Made by a program: the position numbers and the translations under genes
The notes under the pieces: generated by a model
What the model was told of the DNA's origin: nothing
The model's database searches: none
Seen by the model: the letters and a program-made list of their open reading frames with translations, nothing else
In this document: positions 48,401 through 60,400 of the stretch, piece by piece
Layout of the letters: each line of letters opens with the position of its first letter
Numbering within the stretch: the first letter of the stretch is position 1
Assembly (NCBI GenBank): GCA_963383645.1
Contig: OY726572.1
Span: forward strand, 22,995,792 to 23,059,791
Source of the DNA: Muscardinus avellanarius
Taxonomy: Eukaryota > Chordata > Mammalia > Rodentia > Gliridae
Direction of reading: 5' to 3'
Length of the DNA: 64,000 bases

Positions 48401-51400
48401 AAAGAAGAGCAAGTGAGTCTGAGGATTAGGGAGCTGTTCAATTGCTAGAGTGAAGACAAAAACCTGGAGCCCAGACTGGGCTAGGTGTGGAACCCTTTCT
48501 AAGCCATTTATTGGGCACCCTTTGCCAACCTGTTGTGTAAAACCCTGCAGTGTTTATACCGCTCTACTTACACGCAGAAGAACCACGTTAAATAGAGGGC
48601 TGACGCTGAGTTCTGAAGCAACCTTTGGTCTGTCTGACAACTCTTCGTGTGATTTCTTTTCTCTCTTAGGATAAGCCCTTCCTGAGGACTCCCCGGAACA
48701 GTAACTACACATACCCCACCAGGCCTGCCATTGAGGTAACCCCTGGTTCACATCTGTCTCTCAGACACAGCCATTTCCACTTGCCAGGGTCCGGGGCGTG
48801 GTGCAGTCTCAGGGTGTTAGCTTAAGCAGAAGTGTGCCCTTCTGACATACTGGGAATTGGAATGTACCAAAAAGGTTCCCGAGCCCCAGAGCCCCAGGAT
48901 TGTCCTGACATGTTCTCAAGTTGCCTGCCTGACGTCACAGCCAACCAGAAGCGCCTGTATGAATGCGTTCTTTGACCTTGGCAATCCTGTGCTCACCCAC
49001 ATCATTTCTGTGCAGGCAGCTCAGCCTTTCACGGGGTGAAGGGAGGCTGTGGGGGTGATGCCACACTCTCTGAAGGTGGAAGCCAAGTAAGAAGAGCTCT
49101 CTTGGTGTCAGGGGCGAGGCCCAGCAGGAAGCTGACGCATATCCACAGGGACCCCCCCATCCCGGGGGCTTGGCTGAGCCAAGTCAGTTGCTCCAGCTCT
49201 GAGCACTCAGAGCCTGTGATCTTAGGGACTGCAACTCTTAAAGATGGCCGGCAGGATCCTGGACCACACCAAGCCTTGCAAGCTACCAGTTTTGGTTTCA
49301 TCCCCAAGGTTTCAGACCCATGTCGCACCAGTCTTACCCTAGGGGCTGGTGGGATTCAGAGGAGTAACAAACATGGTTCTGACCCGAGGGAGTCAGAGTC
49401 CAATAGAAATTCTACACTTCCTGAGCATCTACTATGCACCAGATGCCAGTTCAGAGAGTTCCAGGAGGAGACAGACAGATGGGTCCCAGCTCTCATGAAG
49501 TTTACGATCTGCTGAGGGAGGCATCCAGTAAATTGCTTAAAATGATCATTTCAGAGAGTGAAAATGTCTCCGAGGACAGTGCTCTGAGAAAGAGCTGGGC
49601 CAGAGGAAGGGTGGAAAATCCAGGTGCGTCATACAGGCTGGGCCTCTGTGAGGAGGGAGATTTGAACAGATGTGTGTGAGAAGAAAAGATGCCAGCTGTG
49701 TGAAGAGCCAGAAACAGAGTGCCAAGCAGAGGCACCAGGGGGCACAGAGGCTCGGAAGCAGGCCTGTGTTGGGGAGAGGAAGAGGAAGGTCCACGTGGTT
49801 GGGAGTGGTGGGGAGTGAGGTGGAGAGGTGGGAGGTGAGATAAGAGAGGTGCTCGGGCCAGGCTGTGCACAGTCGAATCCCTCCGAATGTTGGGTTTCAC
49901 ATGAAGAGGTAGGAAGCCTTTGGAGGTTTTAGGAGTTGGTGGCAGGGTCTCGCTCAAGTGTTTAAGAGGTCTCCCTGACTGCTGGGTGAGGAATGGATTG
50001 GAGGTCAGTGATGGGAGACAGGCCTCTCTTTTTTGTAGTACTAGAGACTGAACCCAGGTGCATTCTATCACTGAGCTAAACCCTCAGCACTATTTCTTAT
50101 TCTTTATTTTGAAACAGGGTCTTACTATGTTGCAGAGGACCTCACTAAGTAGTTGAGGCTGGCCTTAAATCTGTGATCCTCCTTATCTTAGCCTCCCAAG
50201 TACTGTGATTACAAGTGTGGACCACACCCAGCGAAGGGATAGGCCTCTTATAAGCCATCCAAAGAGTTGAGATTGACCTCTATGGAGTTACTGGAGAACT
50301 GTCAAATGCTAAGCCCTGGGGTAAAATCAATAACAGCCTCATTGCTGGGGTTGTGCTGTCTCGAGCTGGGTTTTCTCCAGCTTACTTTAGCCAGATGGAG
50401 TCACGTCCTGTTTGTACCAGTGGCCAAATTCTATCTTAACATGTCAACTCTATTTAGTCAATCAGGCACTTACTTCTTTATTCCACATTTACTTACTGAA
50501 TGCTGAAATGGAGCCAGTACTATGCTGAGTTCTGAGTAGACTCTGGTGAGCAGACTGAGCCCGGGCCTGCCCTCCTGTACCTTCATTTTCATATATCTTT
50601 TCTTTTGCAGTGGGGAGAATTAAAAACCCAGGCCTTGCCACTTAAAGTAGCCACAGATAGGCCACATCAGTATCACTGGGGGTTTGTTAGGAATGCAGAG
50701 TCCTGGGCAGGAGCCCATCAGAAGCTTTAACTTCACAAGATTCCCAGGGGATGGGGATGCGTTGGTTTGGGATGGGAAATGCGGGTTCTTTTCTTATGAC
50801 AGACAAACGTGCTCAAGTTCCAGTCTGTGTTGTTAAACTACAGGGAATGTGTGGCTCTGACTTCCCAGCTATCAGAGATATTTCTAAGGTGCTGACAGCT
50901 GGGTAACTTTTTTTATTTTAATTGAGTTTTCTATGAGTATTTGTCATCTGCACACAGGCCTTTTCTTGATTTCATTAGAGCTTCCTTCCAAAGAGAAGAA
51001 GAAATCCATCAGTGCAGCGAATTGAGCACTCCCTTGGAAAAAACTAAATTCCACTGGATTAGGCAAATAATACTGGAGAGAAGTTGTGTTTTCACTCTCT
51101 GGTGAAAGGGACATTTTAACAGGGCTTGTGTTCATCATCATCTGACCAAACAGATGAGCTTAGCTTTCAGAGCCTCTGCTGGTGACTGCTCGACAGTCAG
51201 TCATCTGTGAGTGGAGCCCTGCCGCACACTTAGCATGCAGCTATGTAGGGATTTAGAAAGAGATTCGGTTCTCCACCAGCTTTCTGGCCCTAGTAATTTC
51301 TCTGCCCTCTACTTCCCCTCTTCTCTCTACCAGCACCTGGAAAATGTGCTCTGTGTTACACAGAAAAGGAAAGTGACCAAACATATTTAAAGTCACCATG

Positions 51401-54400
51401 TGTTACCGTTGTGTCACTGTGGTCAAAATGCCTGACAAGAACAACTTGGACGAGGAAAGCGTTATTTGGCTCTTAAGATTTCAGAGGTTCAGTTCAGAGT
51501 TGGCTGGCTCCAAGGCAGAAACATCATGAAGCAGAGGAAAGCTTCTCATTGCAGTGGGAAGTGGAGGGGGAGGGGAAGGAAAGGACCTGGACGATGTTCT
51601 CAAGGCCACACACCTCCAGTGACCCGCCTCCTCTAGCAACGCCCTATCTTGAACCTTACCGCACCGGAGACCAGGTTTCAACACATGAGCTTTTGGGGGT
51701 CTACTCCTGATCCAAACCATAACATGTAGGCAATCATCAGGTACCAGCAATGAATAACTCTTAACTATGCAAAAAGATAGGCAGGTATATAGAGAAAACA
51801 CAGGAAACCAAGAGCTTTGCAATCATTTTTGTTTTCCTAAAACTATTTTAACTTATGATTGGTTTAGAGCCTAGCGCTGTAACTACTGTCAATTGGTTTA
51901 ATGTCAACAACACCAGAGCACATCTGGAATTTCTTGTATTAAGCACCCAAACCCTGTGTTTTTTGGGGAGAACACCTGTAGTAAGAAGCCACGGTTTTCT
52001 CCCTGGCTTTGGGGCTGCCTTCAAGAGTGTAGCTAAGTTGGGATGGGAAGGCGTGGAGTGCACATGTCGTGCACGCACCGTGAGCGGTATGTGGAGAAAC
52101 CCAATGCTCTCCTCCAGTTTCCCTCTCAGCCTACACCTAACAGCCCTCACCCCCCTGACCTCCTCCAGTGACGTATTTCTAACCTCTACCAAAAAATCCC
52201 TAGTTGTTTTTTCTGGGCGGCTGCTTGCTACGCAGTGACTGTTGGCCGTGTGCTTCCTCCCTTTGATTTAGAACTGGGGCAGTGACTTCCTGTGTACGGA
52301 GCTGAGTTCTTCCAAAAGCGTGCCCACCTCAGGTGAGTGAAAACATTACCACTCCCTGCAGCGAAGGGCCCTGTGAAGTGTGGGGCTGGGTGGGAGACCT
52401 CGCAGATGTACCCTGAGGCTTTGAAAAGGCCTTGCGGATTCTCATGCAGAGTATATCTGGAAAGCCGGGGAAGCTGGCCTCCCCCATGGCTGGGATCCCA
52501 TGTGGAGGTGCCCAGGCCTCTTCTCCAAACCATACTTCTCGTCTCTTGTAGTCCCAGTGGCAGCCCCAGGCCTCCTTGCACGGCAAGGCAGGCCCCTTCT
52601 GGGGTGGAGTCTGCCAGCTTTGTGACCTTGCAGCTAGAACTTTCCTGAGCCACTAGTGTGCCCTGGGCTCCTGTCAGGATGGGTGAAAGCCATCAAAACC
52701 GTGAAAATAATTTCCATGGACAGAAATACATGCTATGGGGGATTATGGGACTGAGGCAGAGTCATAGCCCCTGGTAGAGTTCCCACTTTGAAAGGCAGAT
52801 TTCCCATCCCCCTCCCAATCATCTTCCTTTTTGCCTGGTTCTCCTAGTACATAAGCTCCGACCAGCAGACATCAAGGTGGTGGCCGCCCTGGGTGACTCG
52901 ATGACTGTGAGTACTGGGCCCCTGGGAGCCCAGCCAGGCTCCTTCCCGTGCAGCTGGCTCTCTCAGCTCTGGCTCTGTGGTCGGCACTGAGTCCCTTACC
53001 ATGGGAGGGCTGGCTGTGCCAGGCACCAAAGCATGCACACTGCCCCTCCACCATCCCTGTTCTCACTCAAACTCCACCTTCTCCTCGAGGACCCCTCCAC
53101 CCCCAGGAGAAGCCATTCCTCTGGCCCCACTGCTCCCAGGCATTCCATGGGTGCGACTGCACCTGTCCAAAGCATCTGACTCATCCTCATGAACCCAGAT
53201 CCAAAGAGTGGTAGGTCGTGCCCTGCCCTATGCTGCAGCCCACTTAAGGATGCATTCCTTGGGGCAGAGGGAGCCCACCTCCAGCACATGGCACAGTCAC
53301 TAACTGAATGGACTTAGCCAACTATCCAGCCATTGCTGTGTGCACCATGCTCTATCTGCAATTCTGAAAGAAAAGAAGCACAGGACTCGGGGCCCCTGGC
53401 TAGGACTAGAAACAGACACATTCCTAAGGTGACATGCAGAACTTTCAAAATAGAGTGTGATGAGAGTATTTCTGTGGAAACGAAACCATCCCCGTGTGTG
53501 TATGAATATGTTATCTTGCTGGTGCAAACATAGGCGAGCCTCAGGAGGCACTTACCAAGCTCATAACCCTGAGTTCGTGCTGGTGGGGTGTGGGTGTGGG
53601 TGCAAGGGAGGGGGCGTGGAATTGTGGCAGGGGTGAGATTCTTAAGGTGGGAGTAGATTATTCGTTTTTTAAACATCTATTCATTGCTTCACTGGTTGTG
53701 GTGAGCATGTGTTACTTTTATAAGTTTCAACGAGGAGTTCCCTTTGGTCTTTCATTTAAGACAGAGCATAGAGAGAAAGCTTTATTGAGAAGGTGGGAAC
53801 TGACGGACATCTCTGAGGATGCTGGAGAGGAGGGTGTCCCGCACTTCAGGAAGGGTGGAGTGTGGCCCACGACCCTCATGCTTGGGAAACAGTGACCGCC
53901 GAGTGTGCTTAGACATAGAGGCTTGTGTGGCTGGGGAAGGAGGGAGCCACTGAGGGGAAGGAAAGCAGACACCAGATTACAGTGTCCACGTCAGTGTCGG
54001 AGCCTGGCCTTGACCCTGAGGGTGAGGGAGATGCGCTGAAGGATGGGGTGGTGTGGAGAGAGATGCGCTCAAAGCAGCGGGTGGCAGCCCTGCTGGTGGA
54101 AGATAATGGAGACTAGAGATGGCGAGGTCCAGCAGAGGCCAAAAGTGCTGTCCGTGGCAGGGAGAGGAGCATCTCCACCAGCAATATGACAGAGAGAGCA
54201 AACACAAGGGACCGATACTAGGAAGATTTGGCGGGGGAGAAGAGTCCACAGGTCTTGCTTGCTGGCTGCTGGTAGAGATCTGGGGAGAAGAATACATCAA
54301 TCCAGAGCTTCTGGATTGGAAGAGCCAGTGGCATTTTCACCAGAGCAAATCTGGGCCCCAGTTGCTCCCCTGGACCAGAAGGGCCTCTCCCAGTGCCCGT

Positions 54401-57400
54401 GGCCTGCACCCCAGCCTGGCAGCATTCTGGAAGCTTCTCTTTGCTTTTCACAGACAGCGATGGGAGCTCAATCGAGTAACTCCAGTGACCTGCTCACCTC
54501 CTGGAGGGGGCTCTCCTGGAGGTGAGGATGTTCTTGGCTTGTTCTCTATTGGCAGTGTTCCCTAGCAAGGTGTGAGGAGGGTGTTTTCCTCTTACTCCCC
54601 CTCCCCAGGGGCAAGTTTTGGGTCTTCAGGGACCAGGGCTGAGACCCAAGGAGATTCGGTGCTGTTGTGTGAGCCCGGGGGGTGATGGAGTGACACTCAG
54701 GGGCAGGATCTCTGGTTCTGACACGTGTGTCAGGGTGATTTTAACAGCGCTGCTTGATCTTCCCCAGCATTGGCGGAGATGGGGCTTTGGAGACCCACAC
54801 CACGCTGCCCAGTAAGTAGCCAACATGGAGAAGCACTGCAGACAAGGTTATCTGCAGGGAGGAACATCAGCAGCCCTGGGAAGGCTCGAACCTCCTGCCT
54901 GCACTGGGGCCCGAGACTGCAAGCCCAGCTCAGTTCCCAGGGCTCCTGCCTCCCCTCACCCCGCTCTGTCTCATTCTTCTCTAAAGACATTCTGAAGAAG
55001 TTCAACCCCTCCATCCTTGGATTCTCCACCGGTACCTCGCAGGCGACGGCAGGATTAAATGTAGCAGCAGAAGAGGCCAGAGCTCGGTGAGTAGACTTAG
55101 GTACAAGAGGGACAGTGGGAGCCAGGCTGAGAGATGGAGGTGGACACGGGAGGGGGCGAGAAAGATGGTGGCTGGGAGCCTGGTCCCAGCTGAGTCATAC
55201 TCACTCTGCAGGGGCTCTTCCCTGTACCAGACCCTCCATGCGGATTAGATTAGCTCATGTCCTCTTTACCTCTTTGGACGTGGGCACTATGATGAACACT
55301 GAGGCTTAGAAAGTTTCCTGAGCAGCCAAGGTCGCCTAGCAAGTTATCAGAAGAGCCAGGATCAGACCAGTCCTGAAGGCAGCCCTGACCTCTGTGTGCT
55401 ACCACCCTGGCGGGCACTCTCCTCCTGACCCCAGCTCCACCTCCCACCCAGCAGAGGCACACAGGCAGGGAGGCTTTCAGCACCCGGAGAAACTAAGTGC
55501 AGGACCTCATGAGCATCCGCCCTTCCCCTCTTCCCCGCCTCGCCTCAGAACTGGAAAGGCTGTATTCTGATGCTGGGGAGTCAGATGTCAGGGCCCCTCA
55601 GATAGCCTGGCGGCTGTTTGTTTTCCCTGGGATCTCTGCTGTTGACAACAACCCGGATCGTTAGAGCTGAAATGCCTGACCGGGTTCATTGATTTTCTGC
55701 ACAGAGCGCGCTGGGTGTTTGCTTTGTAGAAGGATTGCTCTGCTCAGATCACCAGGGAAACGCGGTACTGGCTTCACTCACTGTTTACAGGGAATGTTCC
55801 TTTCAAAAGCAGCAACCAGGCCCCCAGCTCTGCGTGAGTCTCGGAGCCAGGAAGCGTGTCAATTCCTCCACGTCACATGCAGGAAGGGCTTATTTTTCTA
55901 CAAAACCTGGCTTTTGTGGGGCCTTTATACCAACATCTAATGACTTCTGACTACTATCATCATCTTGCTATTATTATTGTTCAGCCCAAGGTTCATTCAC
56001 CAGGGCTTATTCCTTGTTCTGTTGACCCTGAAGCCCCTATCTCCTTGCTGCCCTTCTCTTTCTGCCTTATCTATTTACGGCTGCTCAGCATCCCTACCAG
56101 GCAGGATTAGTAGCAAGAAAGGTGGCTAAGACCTTCATTTCTGGTGTCCAGGGTTAGGGGAAAGGAGCGTGAGTCATTGACTTAGGTAGGTAAGACTGGG
56201 GAATCATCCTATGACTCTCCTTTATCTCCACCCTGTCATTTATCAGCCTGGATAAACATCAGCTCCCCTAAAGAGATATAATACCATAGCAGATCTCCTA
56301 TGATTATGAGGTTTGGGGTCATAGCATCCGTGTCCAAATCCCAGCTCAGAGACTCGCTAGCTGTATGACCCTGGGCAAATGGCTAAGCATCCCTGAGTCT
56401 CCGTTTCCTCCATCAGTCGGAATAATAATCGTAGAAGGTGTTAGGTTTTTGGCGCAGTAAAAAGGTGAGAGAGACTGGGTGCACCGGAAAGAATTTTAAT
56501 GTGGTCTTCTCTCGGGGATAGGGGCTGGACCACTCCTGGAGACCTCCAAGCTCCTCCGCCACTGGAAAGGAAATGCCCTTCCTTTTAAGGTTTAAGTCTT
56601 GTGGGTGAGGCTTTGCATAGGAAGCCGCGCCTCTCGTACCATCACCTGCCTTGTGGTATCGCCCAGCAGAGTCTCCTCCTTTTCTAAGATCCCGCCCCTG
56701 CGGGGAGGGACCCAACCTGTCATCCTGGCCTTTTGGTGATAATGGGCGGAGATTCAAATCCTAAACTGCTTCCTGCTGTCAAGGGGCATCGTAAGGGGGC
56801 CCCTCGGCCAGGAGAGGTCAGGTCCTCCAATAGTAGGCAGGTGGGAGTTTGGCTGCGGTATGAGTCGGAGGTTACCCTGGACAGCTTGGTGGTGTATGCT
56901 CGAGGAGACTTTAGCAGATGAGGAGTTATGACAGTATGGCATCCGAAGAGGGAGAGTACCATAGTATGTGAACAAGTGGATCTGCTAAAATAAAACATCA
57001 AAGAGAATTATGCCAAGAAAAATGAAGCTTAGTAGGCCCCAACACTGTGCAAGAGAATTTGTCATGGGACTGTTTTAAAGGAGCCCTTTTTATCCGGGTA
57101 AGATGATGCCAGTTGGGGTACCCCAGCAGTTTGGCTGTGGTCGGTATGGTGAGAATCACTGTGAAGGGTCCAGGCCACCATGGTTGGAGATGTTTTGGTT
57201 CAAGTTACTTGAGAAGGACTTGATACCCTGACTTAAGGGCCTTAACTGCAGGTTGTGGAGCTGCTTTTTGAGTCTCGGGTTGGGGAAGATACCGGTCAGC
57301 ATGTTCCCTAAGAAGATGCCACAGTGTAGTATTATCAGCCAATGCTGACTGAAACCAAAGCACTGAGAGGCTGCAGAGCTAGGAGGGCACGCTGTGGAGC

Positions 57401-60400
57401 TGTTGCGAGGAATCAGAGCTGGATGAGGTTTAAGATGGCCTTCGGGGCTTGGCAGGGCGGTGAGATGGCCACCAGCTCTGAGCGTGTGTCGGGTGTGTTG
57501 GGGGAAGCTGGCCACCAGCTCTCAGCAGAGCTCATGGCTGGGAAGATGGCTGCTGAGTTTCTGGAAGAGAGCATGGGGGTGGGGAAAGATGGCTGCCGGC
57601 TCTCTGCAGAGTCCAGGACTGGGAAGATGGCTGCTGGCTCTCAGCAGAGCTCGGGGCCAGGAAGATGGCCGCCGGCTCTCAGCAGAGCTTAGCACTGGGA
57701 AGATGGATTACGGTCTCCGGTCGGTGCAGGCAGGGGGCGGCAGCAGTGGTCCTGGAGCAGCGCAGTCCTGGAGCATTGGGCAGGGTGGGAGCAGTCACAG
57801 CAGGTCGAGCACCACCAGCAGATCCAGGTGGAGGTTTCTGCCAAGGCTGCCCAGACCAGGCCGCAGCAGCGGTGGCAGGAAATTTAAAAAATATTTTTAA
57901 AATTAAATTAAAATAAAATAATCATCCCGGGTTTTGCATCAGATGTTGTTTTAGGCGTGGTAAAAAGGCGAGAGAGACCAGGTGTGCCGAAAAGAATTTT
58001 AATGTGGTCTTCTCTCGGGGATAGGGGATGGACCGCTCCTGGAGACCTCCGAGCTCCTCTGCCACTGGAAAGGAAATGCCCTTTCTCTTAAGGTTCATGT
58101 CCTGTGGGTGGGGCTACGCATAGGAACGCCGCCCCTCTTGCCACATCACCTGCCTCGTGATATCGCCCAGCAGAGTCTCCTCCTTTTATAAGGTCCTGCC
58201 CCTGCAGGGAGGGACCCAACCTGTTAGAAGGGTTATTCCTTCCGCCTCTCATGCTTGTCACAAGGATTAAATGAAACCAATAGTTCTTGGAAAGAATTCA
58301 GTACAGTATATAGTATATACGCACAGATAAAGTGTCTGCCTGTATCAGGATATTTAGTGTGGGCACTGTGAGGTCTGGCTGTGAGGCCAGGCCAGAGGAG
58401 GTGGAGAACAAAGAATTCTGGCCTAACCAGCCCCCTTCCCTAGCCCATAAACCTGTCAGGCCCCCTGTCAAGACCACCAATGGGGAAGAGCCATGACTGT
58501 GTAACTATCCTCCCTCCTGATGCCCCATAAAAAGCCCCTAGTCTGGATGGCAGGGGCCCCTGACGCTCCTGGACTCTCTCCCCGGTCAGGTGCCTCCTCC
58601 CAGATTTATCCCCAAATAAATCTGTTCTGCTGTCCAGCTATGCACTCCTTGTCCCGATATTTACCAACATATATTTACCAACATTTAATTTCAAAGTTTT
58701 ACTGAACAGATAACGCCTCTTCCATCAATCAGTAAGCAAGAATCCTTATTCAACAACCTGCAGGGGACTGAGCCCCAGGAAGGTTTCTAAGAGATATAAT
58801 AGAATCAAAAGGTGAACTCCCTGCTTACAACAAAGAGCTTTCTGTCTTCTTAAAAAGAGAGGAAGCAAACAGGAAATGACTTTTGGGAAAAGATGGTGTT
58901 GCGGATGACAACACTGCGAACTGAAATAATTTGATACTTAGTCATAGACTATAGTTTCCAGAACAATAAAGCCTGAGCTGAGTAGTCAACAGACAGCTGT
59001 CTCCTACCTAAAAACATGCGAGCCCAGGCCTGGGACCTGGCGCAGCAGCTAACGCTCAGCAAGGACCCCCGAAATGTTCCAGATACCCCCTCCCCTACAA
59101 GATGGAGAGTCAACCCCAGCTGTGCAGCTCCCACAGTAGATAGAGCAGAGCAAGGACCCCCGAAATGTTCCAGCCACCCCCTCCCCTACAAGATGGAGAG
59201 TCAACCGCAGCTGCGCAGGCGCCCACAGTAGATAGGAGCAGAGCTGACAGCCAGAGCCCTGGGCCCTGGAGGAAAAGGAGAATGGAGGAGATACAGATAA
59301 AAGAGTGCAGAGGGGCCTCACGCTGACTTAGCCTGGGCCTGGGCAGAGGGTGTGAAGAAGATGGCCAGGAAGAGGGAGGCCGTGGATATTCCTCCCCTTC
59401 CCCAAGACCTAGGAGAGGGCTTTTCACACCCATGAATCCCCTTAGTCACACCTGGAACCTAATAAAAGGATAGAGACCCTTCCTGGATCACCTTTACCCA
59501 GGATAGGCTTTCTTTGCAGCTTTCTGGTGTATCCATCTATAGGCTCAGGGTACAGGATAATATCCTAGATGTGACATTCTCCTCAATGAGAAATAAGGGC
59601 AGGGCCAGTGCCCTGTGCGCTCAGCTTATCATAGATTTGAAATGGCCACCCTGCATCAGTTGCTTTTATTTTCAGTACTTGGGATAGAACACAGGGACAT
59701 TCTACCTCCGAGCCTCAGCCCCAGCCCTATTTTATTCTTTTTTTTGAAACAGGGTCTCACTAAGTTTCTGAGGGCCTCACTAAGTAGCTGAGGCTGGGCA
59801 CAAACCTGTGATCCTCCTGTCTCAGCACTGGGATTACAAGCCTGCACCACCACGCCTGGCTCTTGGTTATGGTCTTGATGGCTTCTTTCATGGACGCTGC
59901 CATGGCTGGATGCATTCTGCTAACCTAACTTCTTGTACACCTATCTTTTCAAAGAAATAAATATAACTGGCACACAATAAGCTGGACCTATTAAAAGTAT
60001 GCGATTCAGTAAGTCTTGACATATGCATATTCTTGTGGCTCCACTGACACCTTCAAGATACTAAACATGTTCTTCACTTGCAAAAGCTGCCTTGTGCCTG
60101 TTTGTGGTCTCTTCCTTCTTATCCATTCCCCTTCCCCAGCCCGAGGCAACCACTAACTTGCTTTCTTTCACTGTAGGTTAGTTTGAATTCCTTAGAATTG
60201 TATATGAATGGAATCAAAGAGCATGTAGTCTGTCTTTTGCAGTCTAATTTATTTCACCCAGTAAAATTATTTGGAGATTCATCTATACTGTTGAGTGAAG
60301 CTGTTACTCATTCCTTTTTTTACTGCTGAGTAGTATTCCATCAGCATATACATCACTTATCCAGAATGCCAAGTGCCATTGTTTCATATATGGTGGGCAT

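Larger units (their letters stand above)
56439..58226 (-). mobile_element. Class I ERV with paired LTRs, heavily deleted, reverse strand
   Basis: Two LTRs of about 284 bases flank a 1.2 kb internal part, with a 5-base target duplication gaagg at 56434-56438 and 58227-58231. Next to the right LTR (57924-57941, read in reverse) lies a primer-binding-site-like stretch resembling the tRNA-Phe type. About 56990-57260 in reverse resembles the C-terminal GPF/GPY part of a gammaretroviral integrase, with stops. Gag, protease, RT and env are not recognisable. Non-functional relic. Confidence 0.8.
56301..58320 (+). mobile_element. MIR copy split by an ERV insertion
   Basis: Left half ends with 'cgtttcctccatcagtcgga' and 'ataataatcgtagaagg' at 56438. 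The MIR text resumes after the ERV at 58227 ('gaagggttattcc', then 'acaaggattaaatgaaacca'). Same order as the intact MIR at 20430. Confidence 0.75.

Noticed and set aside
49502..50071. 189-residue antisense open frame
   Set aside because: Overlaps an ancient repeat and a SINE; Ser/Pro/Leu-rich low-complexity translation.
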